From: Ruminococcus sp.
GTDB taxonomy: Bacteria; Bacillota; Clostridia; Oscillospirales; Acutalibacteraceae
Assembly (NCBI GenBank): GCA_004555265.1
Contig: SFIQ01000003.1
Location: 62,001 to 126,000 of the forward strand
Direction: 5' to 3'
DNA: 64,000 nt
Both the position numbers and the translations under genes were made by a program. This document shows, in pieces, positions 1 through 7,904 of the stretch. The notes below the pieces were generated by a model. It saw nothing but the letters and a program-made list of their open reading frames with translations, was not told the DNA's origin and did not search any database. The stretch's first letter is position 1. Every line of letters begins with the position of its first letter.

Positions 1-212
1 GACAAAAGGCTGACTGCCGCATACACGCCGAACGCCCATTTTTTGTCAATTTCAATCACAACAATGATTAAAAGCACGCCTGCCGCCGCAGGGAGCGCAT
101 AGGTCAGCGTCGGAATCACCGCCGTTAAAAACATCATTGCGACAGACAGCGCCGCCACAATGCCGCCGAGCGCGGTTTTGGAAGAATTGCGAAATGTATT
201 TTTCTCTTTCAT
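1..212 (-). CDS. membrane protein, 5' part only (runs off the window)
   Basis: Reading from the ATG at 212 towards the window edge gives about 70 residues beginning MKEKNTFRNSSKTALGG, followed by two hydrophobic stretches (roughly residues 15-35 and 40-55) and then a charged IDKKWAFG segment. It looks like the start of a polytopic inner-membrane protein. The start codon lies one base after the stop of the DnaJ-domain gene, so it is the last visible gene of the operon starting near 7463. I do not recognise the family with certainty. Similar small membrane proteins lie next to DnaJ/DUF5685 genes in Clostridia, but that is recollection, not a search result. Confidence 0.6.
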   Translation of the reverse strand, partial: MKEKNTFRNSSKTALGGIVAALSVAMMFLTAVIPTLTYALPAAAGVLLIIVVIEIDKKWAFGVYAAVSLL

Positions 213-213
213 A

Positions 214-855
214 TCAGCACCCGGGAATCAAATCGCCGCCCATACATTCACAGCAGCAGTCCGCGCACCAAAGCGCCTCGCAGATTTCACAGGCGGAGCA
301 CCCGCCGCCGCGCGTTTGCCGATAGCCCCCGCGCGCGTTGTTGTTGAGATTGTTAAACGCCGCCGCATATTCACGGTTTTGCGGATCCATTTGGCAGGCG
401 GTGGACAAGTTGGTATATGCCTCGTCAAACCAGCCGCGCCGCTGTTGTATAACGCCTTTCAAAAAAAACCACTCCGCCGTCCGCTGTTCGCGCGGAATGC
501 CGTCTAACAGCATTTCGGCGTCATCCATACGCCCGCTGTTCATTCGTGCGCGAATATCGGCAAACTGCGACGCATCGGTATATGCCCCGCCGGAATTGTA
601 ATTGCCCTGCGTGCCGCTGTAATCGGTATAGGTGTAATCCGCACGCCCCGTCGGCGCCTGCCCGCGCAACGCGCCGACTGCCGCGTCATATGCCGCGTCG
701 AGCTCCGCCATTTTTTGCCGTGCAATATCGGCAAGCGGCCCGCCCTGTAAGGTATCGTCCTGATATTTCCGCGCCAAGGCACGGTATGCATCTTTAATTT
801 GTGCCTCAGAAGCATTTTCGGGCACGCCCAAAACCGCATACGGATTCATCATCAA
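214..855 (-). CDS. DnaJ-domain protein with Cys-rich tail
   Basis: 213 residues. Residues 3-65 are a J domain (NPYAVLGVPENASEAQIKDAYR), but the canonical HPD tripeptide is replaced: the sequence after RALARKY reads QDD, so DnaK stimulation may be lost or altered. A Gly/Tyr/Thr-rich linker follows, then a TPR-like helical segment around residues 95-165 (RMDDAEMLLDGIP, GWFDEAYTNLSTA). The last 30 residues hold about ten cysteines (CSACEICEALWCADCCCEC), which suggests metal binding or a thiol-rich tail. The gene overlaps the upstream DUF5685 gene by four bases (ATGA), indicating translational coupling. The partner and role are unknown. Confidence 0.85.
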   Translation of the reverse strand: MMMNPYAVLGVPENASEAQIKDAYRALARKYQDDTLQGGPLADIARQKMAELDAAYDAAVGALRGQAPTGRADYTYTDYSGTQGNYNSGGAYTDASQFADIRARMNSGRMDDAEMLLDGIPREQRTAEWFFLKGVIQQRRGWFDEAYTNLSTACQMDPQNREYAAAFNNLNNNARGGYRQTRGGGCSACEICEALWCADCCCECMGGDLIPGC

Positions 856-1745
856 ACTTCACCTCTTGTTTGCTTTGATACATAGGAATTACGGACAGCT
901 TCTGTCGCCGCTTGTGTGCCGTCACGCAAAATATTTTCCAACACGCCGCGGTGCACCGTGCCCGATAACAGGTCAAAACTCACCGCCGCTTCGTTTTCCG
1001 TCATATACAAAGACCGTAAAATCGGTTCCTGCACTTCGTTTGAGACAAGCGCAGTTTCATCCGCCACGCCGTATTTTGCCAAAAACGGATTGTATGCACC
1101 GCTTTTCAGATCCGCGCGCATATCGTCGTAGGCATCCAAAAGATACACCCACCGCCCGACACAGTACGCCACGCGCGAGACCACGCGGCGGTTATCGTCA
1201 TTTTCCAAGCCGTGTGAAAATATCATTTCCAACGCCTTTGCGGACGGGTCTGCCGCGCGGTCTGCGGAAGTACAATTTTCCGCTTCCAACGCCGCTTGAT
1301 TTTGCATTGCCGTTTCAATTTGTTCGGCAAAAAACCGATATTTTTCTTTTGCTTTTTTATATTTCCCGCGCAAAAAGGGCTTACACAAGCGCGCAGCAAT
1401 TTTTTTTAAACCCCTGCCGTCGGCGATATTGTCGAGCACCTTTTGGTAGGACATCAGCACCGTCAGCGCCGCCGCCTCGCGGTAACTTGCAGCGGGATTT
1501 TCACAGTAACCGCATTTTTTCAGCGGATTAAAGCGGCACCGTCCCTTTTTGTAGCACGGCATCGCCGCTTGCAAGGCACATTCGCGCAGTAAAACATAAA
1601 AGGTCGCATCATAGCTTAACAACACGCGGGAAAGCACGCCGTATTCTTTGCCGAGGGTTTTGCAAAGCGTACAGTACACCGCCTTGTATTCTTCATATTC
1701 GCGCACGCGAAGCTCCGGCTTGCAGACCTTAACATACCCGAACAA
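852..1745 (-). CDS. DUF5685-like protein
   Basis: 297 residues starting MFGYVKVCKPELRVREYEEY. It has paired cysteines near the N-terminus (AVYCTLCKTLG) and a second Cys cluster around residues 65-80 (CYKKGRCRFNPLKKCGYC), followed by an all-helical body with VLDNIADG and the acidic patch LLDAYDDMRAD. This matches my memory of the uncharacterised DUF5685 family of Clostridia. The acidic helices resemble all-alpha isoprenoid-synthase-type folds, but no function is known and none is claimed. It starts 12 bases after metF ends and overlaps the J-domain gene, so it is transcribed with the B12-uptake operon. Confidence 0.75.
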   Translation of the reverse strand: MFGYVKVCKPELRVREYEEYKAVYCTLCKTLGKEYGVLSRVLLSYDATFYVLLRECALQAAMPCYKKGRCRFNPLKKCGYCENPAASYREAAALTVLMSYQKVLDNIADGRGLKKIAARLCKPFLRGKYKKAKEKYRFFAEQIETAMQNQAALEAENCTSADRAADPSAKALEMIFSHGLENDDNRRVVSRVAYCVGRWVYLLDAYDDMRADLKSGAYNPFLAKYGVADETALVSNEVQEPILRSLYMTENEAAVSFDLLSGTVHRGVLENILRDGTQAATEAVRNSYVSKQTRGEV

Positions 1746-1757
1746 GCAAAGCCCTCC

Positions 1758-2618
1758 TTAAAGAATGGACGAAAGATTGCGCATAATCGCACCCGCAACC
1801 TCGGGGCGGTTCATCGTGTAGATGTGAATCCCGCCGACGCCGTTGGCGATTAAATCAATGATTTGCTCGGTGGCATAGGCAATGCCCGCCTGTTGCAAGG
1901 CTTCGGGATTGTCGCCGAATTTATCAATCATCGTTTTTAAGCGCGAGGGAAGCGTTGTGCCCGACAGCGCACAGGAACGCGCAATCTGCCGCTTGTTCAT
2001 CACGGGCATGATACCCGCAAGCACCGGCAGATCAATCCCTTTTTTGAGCGCACGATATAAAAAACTGTAAAGCGAGGTGTTGTCAAAAAACATTTGGGTA
2101 ATTAAGAAATCTGCGCCGCAGTCCGCTTTTTGCTTTAAGTGTTCCAAATCCTTCTCGGGGCTGTCCGCCTCAACATGCCCCTCCGGATAGCACGCCGCGC
2201 CGACCGAAAAGCCGCCGAATTCGCGGATAGCGGTAACCAATTCACTCGCATAGCGGTAATGGTCGCTGTCCGGTGTGTAATTCTCGGGCAAATCCCCGCG
2301 CAACGCCAAAATATTTTCAATGCCGCGCGCTTTTAAATCGCACAAAATCGCATGAATTTCCGCCTTGGTGCTCGAAGCACAGGTCAAATGCGCCAACGAG
2401 GGAATGTGTAAATCATTTTGAATATGCGCGGCGATTTTCGGCGTGTTCACGGATGTACCGCCGCCCGCGCCGTAGGTCACGCTGATAAAATCGGGCTTGA
2501 AACCTGCGAGGGTATCCACCGTTGCTTCCACGGGCGCATATGCCGCGTCATTTTTCGGCGGAAACACCTCAAACGAGGTGGTCAACTGTTTGGCTTGTAA
2601 TTTTTCGCTGATTTGCAT
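1758..2618 (-). CDS. metF: 5,10-methylenetetrahydrofolate reductase
   Basis: 286 residues covering the whole TIM-barrel of the MetF family. The sequence shows the N-terminal TTSFEVFPPKN segment with the catalytic Glu, SVTYGAGGG, and the FAD/folate motif NILALRGDLP. The enzyme reduces methylene-THF to 5-methyl-THF, the methyl donor for B12-dependent methionine synthase and the Wood-Ljungdahl methyl branch. It begins three bases after the ECF S-component gene and is therefore probably under the same cobalamin riboswitch. This makes metabolic sense, since its product is consumed by a cobalamin enzyme. The clostridial type without the C-terminal regulatory domain is the usual length. Confidence 0.95.
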   Translation of the reverse strand: MQISEKLQAKQLTTSFEVFPPKNDAAYAPVEATVDTLAGFKPDFISVTYGAGGGTSVNTPKIAAHIQNDLHIPSLAHLTCASSTKAEIHAILCDLKARGIENILALRGDLPENYTPDSDHYRYASELVTAIREFGGFSVGAACYPEGHVEADSPEKDLEHLKQKADCGADFLITQMFFDNTSLYSFLYRALKKGIDLPVLAGIMPVMNKRQIARSCALSGTTLPSRLKTMIDKFGDNPEALQQAGIAYATEQIIDLIANGVGGIHIYTMNRPEVAGAIMRNLSSIL

Positions 2619-2621
2619 AGT

Positions 2622-3173
2622 TCAACCGTCCAAATCCATATATTTCAGCCGTATGCGCGCACTGCGGCGCAAAAACGGCATGGCAAGGAATAACAAAAAC
2701 AACACGGTGGAAAACGCGTGCACCGCATTAAATGCCACCGAAGCGGCAAGCGATGCGAGTATCGCGGCTTTTTCCAACGGGCGCACATAAACAAGAATGT
2801 GCCATGTGTCTAATATCATACCATAAAGCAGCGCCGAGAACAAGCCGAAAGCGGTGATTTTCCACAGTTTATCAAGGAATTTACATTTTGTTAACAAACC
2901 CGAAAGCAGACCGACAAGCCCCCATGCCAACATTTGCACGGGCGTCCAAATTCCCTGTCCGAAGGTGAAATTCGACAACAGCGCCGCAAGCGCGCCCGTC
3001 AGCGCTCCCACGCCCGGCCCGAATGCCGCGCCCGCCAAAATCACAATCGCGGTGGTGGGTTTAAAATTCGGTATAGCGGCAAAGGCGATTCTGCCGAATA
3101 CCGCAAGCGCAGTCATTACGGCGGTGCAAACCGTTCTCGACAGCGTAAAAAAGCGTCTATTTTGCGTTGGCAT
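2622..3173 (-). CDS. ECF transporter S component, probable cobalamin
   Basis: 183 residues from the ATG at 3173 (MPTQNRRFF). The longer open frame upstream is Arg/Cys-rich nonsense from the overlapping ATPase gene. About five to six hydrophobic segments are visible, including RIAFAAIPNFKPTTAIVILAG and the Trp-rich FGQGIWTPVQMLAWG loop typical of vitamin S components. Its start overlaps the end of the fused EcfA gene by 17 bases. S components bind the vitamin in the membrane and dock onto EcfT. Cobalamin as substrate is inferred from the riboswitch and from the two B12-binding-like proteins at the head of the operon; related S proteins carry other vitamins. Confidence 0.8.
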   Translation of the reverse strand: MPTQNRRFFTLSRTVCTAVMTALAVFGRIAFAAIPNFKPTTAIVILAGAAFGPGVGALTGALAALLSNFTFGQGIWTPVQMLAWGLVGLLSGLLTKCKFLDKLWKITAFGLFSALLYGMILDTWHILVYVRPLEKAAILASLAASVAFNAVHAFSTVLFLLFLAMPFLRRSARIRLKYMDLDG

Positions 3174-4800
3174 GTTGCACCTCCGAAAGCGATATGGGGC
3201 GCGCCTTTTCCGGCAGATACGAAAACATACGCGCCACGGCGGAAGTATACAAATCCCCGTGCGTGAAAAAGGCGCGGCTCTCTCCCGAAAACACAAAGTG
3301 CCCGTCAAACAGCAGCGCACAGCGATCCGCACATGCGGCGGCAAAATCCAAATCGTGCGTGACAAGCAATACCGCTTTTCCCGCTTTTTTCCAGGCCGCA
3401 AGCAAGGGCAAAAGTGCTTCTTTGCTTTGTTTGTCTAAGCCTTTCGTCGGCTCGTCCAAAAGCAATACATCGGGATTTTTCAAAAGCGCCGCGGCAAACG
3501 CCACACGCTGTTGCTGACCGGCGCTTAAATCGAACGGATTTTTCGGAAGTGTGCCGGCAATCCCCAAGGTTTCGCAAATGTCCGCGACTGCCGACAGGGG
3601 CGCGGGTGCTGCGGACGGCGCGTCATTGAGCAGATGAAACAGCGCCTTCGGCGTAGGCGGCGCATACGCGGCATTCAGCACTTCGCTGACCGTTTCAAAG
3701 GCAAAGCACGCCTGCGGATTTTGCGGTACGGCAGCAATTTTCAATTCGGCTGACGCCTTGCGTTTGCCGCTGTACGGTTTATATTCTCCCGTCAGCACGC
3801 GTAACAGCGTGGTTTTTCCCGCGCCGTTTGCGCCGATGACGGCAAAAATTTCCCCGCGGCTTAGCGAGAAAGACAAATCCGAAAGCACATTTTTCCCGTC
3901 ACGCGTATAGCGAAATGCGGCGTTTTTGAGTTCCAAAATCGGCTTTGCGGGTGCGGCGACATGCGGTTTTACAGGCAGAGAAATGTGCGGCACGGTACTT
4001 TGCAACTGTGCGCGTGCCTGCGCTTCGGTTTTGGGTAAACTTGTGTTTTCGTCCAAAATGCCGAGCATCTGCGGTACGGCAACCGACGGCGCGGCATCAG
4101 GGTGTGCGCGTAAAAACGCATCCACGGAAAGGCAGTCGCCCAAAGTCCCGTTTTCAAGTGTCAAAACACCTGTCAAATACGGTAAAAGCGGTTGTATATT
4201 GTGTTCGGTGACAAGCACGGTCACGCCCAAACTTTGATGCAAACGCACGATTGCGCGCAGCAACCGTTCTGCGCCGACCGCGTCAAGCATGGCAAACGGT
4301 TCATCCAAAAGCAACACGCGCGGTGTGCCGACGCAGGCGGCCGCCAAATTTACCAACTGCTTTTCCCCACCCGACAGCGTTTGTATTTTGCGGGTATACA
4401 AGTCCGAAATGCCGAAAAAGCCGACGGTTTCGGCAATTTTCAGTTGGATTTCCGCCGACGGCAGTCCCAAATTCTCGGGCAAAAATGCCAATTCGTTTTG
4501 CACATAATCCGACACCTGCTGTGTATCGGGATTTTGCGCAGTATAGGCAATTTCGCGCACGGAAGTCTCATACGGCAAATCCGACAGCGGCTTTCCTCTG
4601 TAAAGGATTTCACCTTGTCGTTTGCCCTTTGGCGTGCATTCCGATTTCAAAAGGCGTAACAGCGTAGTTTTGCCGCTTCCCGAGGTGCCGTACAGCAAAA
4701 GGAACGCATTTTCGGGCACGGAAAACGAAATATTTTGCAAGGTCGGCGCTTGCGCACCGGCATATGTAAAGGTTAAATCCTTTGCAGCATAAACTTCCAT
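3157..4800 (-). CDS. ECF transporter double ATPase (EcfA-EcfA' fusion)
   Basis: 547 residues containing two complete ABC ATPase domains in one chain. Domain 1 (about 1-230) has Walker A GTSGSGKTT, signature LSGGEKQ and Walker B VLLLDEPFAML. Domain 2 (about 295-530) has GANGAGKTT, LSAGQQQRV and VLLLDEPTKGL. ECF transporters usually use two separate ATPases. The ATG at 4800 is chosen because GGGAGG lies at the right distance; a GTG at 4815 is also in frame. It overlaps the EcfT gene upstream by 28 bases and the S-component gene downstream by 17 bases, so the three subunits are made together. It drives vitamin uptake at the cytoplasmic face. Confidence 0.93.
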   Translation of the reverse strand: MEVYAAKDLTFTYAGAQAPTLQNISFSVPENAFLLLYGTSGSGKTTLLRLLKSECTPKGKRQGEILYRGKPLSDLPYETSVREIAYTAQNPDTQQVSDYVQNELAFLPENLGLPSAEIQLKIAETVGFFGISDLYTRKIQTLSGGEKQLVNLAAACVGTPRVLLLDEPFAMLDAVGAERLLRAIVRLHQSLGVTVLVTEHNIQPLLPYLTGVLTLENGTLGDCLSVDAFLRAHPDAAPSVAVPQMLGILDENTSLPKTEAQARAQLQSTVPHISLPVKPHVAAPAKPILELKNAAFRYTRDGKNVLSDLSFSLSRGEIFAVIGANGAGKTTLLRVLTGEYKPYSGKRKASAELKIAAVPQNPQACFAFETVSEVLNAAYAPPTPKALFHLLNDAPSAAPAPLSAVADICETLGIAGTLPKNPFDLSAGQQQRVAFAAALLKNPDVLLLDEPTKGLDKQSKEALLPLLAAWKKAGKAVLLVTHDLDFAAACADRCALLFDGHFVFSGESRAFFTHGDLYTSAVARMFSYLPEKARPISLSEVQHANAK

Positions 4801-5636
4801 TTGAGCACCTCCCACAGTTTACATATGCACGGCACGAAATAGAAAAGCAACAACGGCAAATACCAAACGGCGCCGTCCAAATATTGTGCGCCCGCAAAAC
4901 GCGGGTAAATTTTGAGTTTTAACGGCGGTGAAAAGCAAGCGGCAATCGCCGAGAGCGCCAACAGTGCACAAACGCAATCCGCCATGTGCCATCGCACTTT
5001 CGGCTTTTGCCGTTTCTGCGCGCACAGCGCACCGCGCGCTTTCATGGAAAGCGCTGTTTGAAAGGCATCGTCAAACACCCACGAAAACAGGGCGGACAAG
5101 CGCAAAATCAGCCCCGTAAATCGGTGCGCTTTCTCTGTATTTACGGTGTTTTCGGTGCGCATTTGGCTATATTTCTCCAAGGTTTTCGGAATGAGGGACA
5201 GCGAAAGGGAAACCACAATCCCCAATCCCCGCGAGAACCGCGCCAAAAATGCATACACACGGTCACAGTCCAAAAACAAACAGTAAAATGAAAACCACAG
5301 CACCGCATTTGTAAATGCAAGTGCCGCGCACACAGCGTACAGTACAGCTTCAAGCGTAACCGCCGCGTCGCCGATATAGAAAAGCGCGGTCACGCCGTTG
5401 CGGTTGAACAACAAATTGAACAAAACAAGCATCCCGCCCATCGGGGTGCAAAAGCGCAGAAGCGAACGCAATTCCCGTCCTTTGCCGTATACAACATAGG
5501 AAAGCACCGCCATCACCGCAGAAATCCCCCCTGTAACAGGGTGTATCCGCAATGCGGCGGTCACCGTAACCGAAAGCATACACAACAGAAGTATGCCGGT
5601 GTGTAATTGATAAAAAAGGGTGCGGGAAGGCTCCAT
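4773..5636 (-). CDS. ecfT: ECF transporter T component (EcfT)
   Basis: 287 residues with four to six membrane segments. Its cytoplasmic coupling helix contains the ATPase-contacting Ala-Arg-Gly motif (FQTALSMKARGAL, about residue 205), the hallmark of EcfT/CbiQ proteins. It bridges the S component and the double ATPase. Its start codon overlaps the stop of the DUF4430 lipoprotein gene by one base. A final hydrophobic pair near the C-terminus follows the coupling region. The cobalamin assignment comes from context. Confidence 0.9.
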   Translation of the reverse strand: MEPSRTLFYQLHTGILLLCMLSVTVTAALRIHPVTGGISAVMAVLSYVVYGKGRELRSLLRFCTPMGGMLVLFNLLFNRNGVTALFYIGDAAVTLEAVLYAVCAALAFTNAVLWFSFYCLFLDCDRVYAFLARFSRGLGIVVSLSLSLIPKTLEKYSQMRTENTVNTEKAHRFTGLILRLSALFSWVFDDAFQTALSMKARGALCAQKRQKPKVRWHMADCVCALLALSAIAACFSPPLKLKIYPRFAGAQYLDGAVWYLPLLLFYFVPCICKLWEVLKWKFMLQRI

Positions 5637-6337
5637 TACACATCCCCCTTTATGCAGGTATACGCAAATTCCACGCAGTCGCCCGCCTGCAGGGTGTAAT
5701 ATTTGCAGGAGACATTCGGCAACTCGCCGTTCACTTTATAAAGCCAGCCGCTTTGCGCGCCGCAATCGCGCTCGGCAAGTCCGCCGATGCTTCTGACATA
5801 GCCATCTGCACCGATACTATATACGATTTTTTGCGATTTTAAGCATCGTTTTAATACCGTCAGCACACTTTCCCCCTCCGAAAATTCCACAGCATCGCTG
5901 TCAAAATACACGCCGTTTTCGGGCACAACGCCCTGAAAATTCGGATTGTCCAAAATGCCGTACGCAATCGCATTATGACAGGTGACCGACAGAGAAACGG
6001 TTTGCGTTTGCGGGATTTCAGGGGAAACAGGTGTCTGCGTTACGGCAGGCGCGGGCGCGGCGGGCGTCTGCGTACCGGTTTGCGTTGCGGCAGATTGGGA
6101 CTGTACTGCGCCGTTTGCATGTTTGCCGTCTGCCGGTGCACCGTTCGATTTTTCAGGCAAAACAAGTTCCCCTGCCGCCGTACTGTCAGGCACGGCGGCA
6201 AGGGTGGTTTCTGCATTTTCCGAAACTGCAGAGGGTACGGCTGTTTCGGGCACACTTTGTGCGCCGTCTTTTTGGCACGCACAAAGGCAAAGCAATAGGG
6301 CGGCAAGCGCCGCACAGAAAATGCGTTTACACTTCAT
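5636..6337 (-). CDS. DUF4430 (transcobalamin beta-domain-like) lipoprotein
   Basis: 233 residues from the ATG at 6337. A lipoprotein signal peptide with lipobox L-C-A-C puts the lipidated Cys near residue 20. A Pro/Ala/Thr/Gln-rich linker of about 90 residues follows. The C-terminal 115 residues match DUF4430, with SGWLYKVNGELPNVSCKYYTL and DCVEFAYT. In animal intrinsic factor and transcobalamin this fold forms the beta domain that closes over cobalamin. The preceding gene encodes the matching alpha-barrel, and ECF transporter genes follow, so I infer a membrane-tethered B12-binding partner. The start overlaps the end of the upstream gene by 11 bases. Confidence 0.85.
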   Translation of the reverse strand: MKCKRIFCAALAALLLCLCACQKDGAQSVPETAVPSAVSENAETTLAAVPDSTAAGELVLPEKSNGAPADGKHANGAVQSQSAATQTGTQTPAAPAPAVTQTPVSPEIPQTQTVSLSVTCHNAIAYGILDNPNFQGVVPENGVYFDSDAVEFSEGESVLTVLKRCLKSQKIVYSIGADGYVRSIGGLAERDCGAQSGWLYKVNGELPNVSCKYYTLQAGDCVEFAYTCIKGDV

Positions 6338-7463
6338 CTTTTTTTCGGGTAAGCAAGACTGCCGCCGCACCGCAGGTCAGCAAAACCGCGCCGCCTGCAA
6401 ACGGCGTACCGCCTGTTTTCGGAATGGAAACCGCAGTCGGTTCGTCGGAGTGCGTCGAAGTGGTTGTTTCGGGCACGGGGATGTCGGAGATGTCTTCCGT
6501 AGGTCTTTCATCATAGGTAAACACGGTCGCTTTTCCGTTCCCAAAACGCTCGACCGCTTCGAGCGCCTGCATCACCTGATAGGTCGTCAACGGGTCTTCG
6601 ACATCGGCATAATTCAACGCACCGCCGTTTTCGGTGACAAATGCGCAAAGACCGTCTACAAGGGTGTTGCCGTTCACGGTAAAGTCGGCGGTTTCGGGAT
6701 TTTTACCCCACGCGCAAAGTGCCAAAATCACCTGTGCGGTCGATTCGCCGCTCGGTGCCCCGAAAGAAAGTACCGCGCCTGTTTCGCCCTGTTGTGCTTG
6801 CAAATAGGCGAATGCGCGGTCTGCCGCGGCAGAAACCGCCTCGTTTTCCGCATACGGCGCGAGCGCCTGCAACGCCATGGCGGTGCTGTCGGGGTCGGTG
6901 TAGATGCCGTAGCCGTACAAATCCTCCGAGCAGTAACTCCAACCGCCGTCCGGCTGTTGACAAGCCAAAATCATTTCCACGATTTCTGCACGCGTGGCAT
7001 CGTCAAACGAGAAATCCGCCTTAAAATCCATCGCAAGCAGCGGGAATGTAAGACTACTCAAAAAGATTTGCGCGGAATAATCGACACCTGCAAGGGCTTC
7101 GAGTAAATCGTGCCCGCCGATGCTTTTCGCATCGAGCCCGCACGCGGTCACACTCAAAACAATGCGTGCCAAATCCGACGGATACAAGGTATCAAACGAA
7201 TTTTGTACCGCCGCGCCGATGTAAGCGGGATATTCTTTCGGAATATCCCGAAAATCGCGTGCCAAGGTGAACACCGTCCAATCAATCAGGCTGTCGGCAA
7301 AGGCGGTTTCGGTGTAATCAAACTGCGTGTTTTCGGGATTTTGCAGCCACGCGGCGGTTTTGTCTTTTGTCGATTTCACATCGGCGGCAAAGGCGGTTTG
7401 CGCGCACAGCGCAAAAATGAGCAAAAGCGCCGAAAGGGTTGCAGTCAGTTTTTTCAGTTTCAT
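6327..7463 (-). CDS. wall-anchored alpha/alpha-barrel protein, intrinsic-factor alpha-domain-like
   Basis: 378 residues from the ATG at 7463, which has AAAGGAA upstream. There is a Sec signal peptide (MKLKKLTATLSALLLIFALC, cleavage near AFA-AD). The body is a helical-hairpin repeat of the prenyltransferase/terpene-cyclase toroid type, with repeats such as ACQQPDGGWSYC, DSTAMALQALAPY and ESTAQVILALCAWG. The tail has a sortase-like motif IPKTGG, a hydrophobic segment and RKKDEV. The same barrel is the alpha domain of animal B12 carriers. With the DUF4430 lipoprotein encoded next and a cobalamin riboswitch upstream, a surface B12-capture role is a strong inference. Enzymatic terpene chemistry is unlikely for a secreted, wall-linked protein. 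Confidence 0.85.
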   Translation of the reverse strand: MKLKKLTATLSALLLIFALCAQTAFAADVKSTKDKTAAWLQNPENTQFDYTETAFADSLIDWTVFTLARDFRDIPKEYPAYIGAAVQNSFDTLYPSDLARIVLSVTACGLDAKSIGGHDLLEALAGVDYSAQIFLSSLTFPLLAMDFKADFSFDDATRAEIVEMILACQQPDGGWSYCSEDLYGYGIYTDPDSTAMALQALAPYAENEAVSAAADRAFAYLQAQQGETGAVLSFGAPSGESTAQVILALCAWGKNPETADFTVNGNTLVDGLCAFVTENGGALNYADVEDPLTTYQVMQALEAVERFGNGKATVFTYDERPTEDISDIPVPETTTSTHSDEPTAVSIPKTGGTPFAGGAVLLTCGAAAVLLTRKKDEV

Positions 7464-7531
7464 TTTCAAGTTCCTTTCTTTTTGTATTTTCATACGGGTG
7501 ATTGTTGTGCTTTCTGCATTCCTCCTTTTAG

Positions 7532-7583
7532 GGTAACGGTAATAATCCGAACCACGGTTTATCGCGGCGGATTTGCCGTTACC
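7532..7583 (-). other. stem-loop in the B12 operon leader, unexplained
   Basis: The arms 7532-7539 and 7576-7583 (GGTAACGG/CCGTTACC) enclose a second pair, 7544-7549 with 7568-7573. The hairpin sits between the riboswitch terminator and an AGGAGG at about 7523-7529 that does not serve the annotated start. It may stabilise the message after readthrough or control a very short leader peptide. This is a sequence observation only. Confidence 0.5.
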
Positions 7584-7588
7584 ATAGG

Positions 7589-7624
7589 CAAAAAAAGCGA
7601 GACGCCCGCAGTGGGAGTCTCGCC
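7589..7624 (-). terminator. intrinsic terminator of the cobalamin riboswitch
   Basis: On the minus strand, GCGAGAC (7623-7617) pairs with GTCTCGC (7603-7597) and is followed directly by seven U residues (7596-7590). Lying between the aptamer and the first gene, it is the expected expression platform: ligand-bound RNA should favour this hairpin and shut off the uptake operon. Confidence 0.85.
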
Positions 7625-7701
7625 CGATGCACAACAAAAGAAAGGGGTAAACCCATTTTGATTTGCTCTGCATACTTCTCTCCCACCGAAAGAATTTTTG
7701 C

Positions 7702-7892
7702 AAACCGCACAAGGCAGGTCTCCTGACTTCGCACTCGAACCGCGAAAAGCCGCCTTCCCGAACAAAAAATTCAGTGGCATTCGGCTTTGCGTTGCGCGTT
7801 ACAGTAGCGGGGGCTGTCACGGATTTACACCGTGTTCCCTTTTCACCCCGACAAACAGCCCTTTCGACCGTTCTCGGGACACCTTTGCGGCA
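7702..7892 (-). promoter_or_regulatory. cobalamin riboswitch aptamer
   Basis: The minus strand carries the B12 box AGTCAGGAGACCTGCC at 7728-7713. Upstream is the conserved core GGTGTAAATCCGTGACAGCC with CCCGCTACTGT (about 7833-7795). The P1 helix is CCGCAAAGG (7891-7883) with CCTTGTGCGG near 7704-7714. All signature blocks occur in the canonical order. It lies just before the alpha/beta capture proteins and ECF genes and is followed by a terminator, so it should repress the operon when adenosyl- or methylcobalamin is plentiful. The transcript must start within the narrow gap downstream of 7905 or inside the end of the previous gene; no convincing -35 was seen. Confidence 0.95.
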
Positions 7893-7904
7893 AAATATAT
7901 CATT

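Noticed and set aside
866..1531. 221-residue plus-strand frame opposite the DUF5685 gene
   Set aside because: Pro/Arg-rich, no start context, no recognisable fold.
5982..7106. 374-residue plus-strand open frame antisense to the capture-protein genes
   Set aside because: Low-complexity Arg/Cys-rich translation without motifs or a ribosome site, and it lies entirely inside genes with clear domains on the other strand.
7463..7820. N-terminal extension of the alpha-barrel protein
   Set aside because: The extension translates riboswitch and terminator sequence. The signal peptide and ribosome site put the start at 7463.
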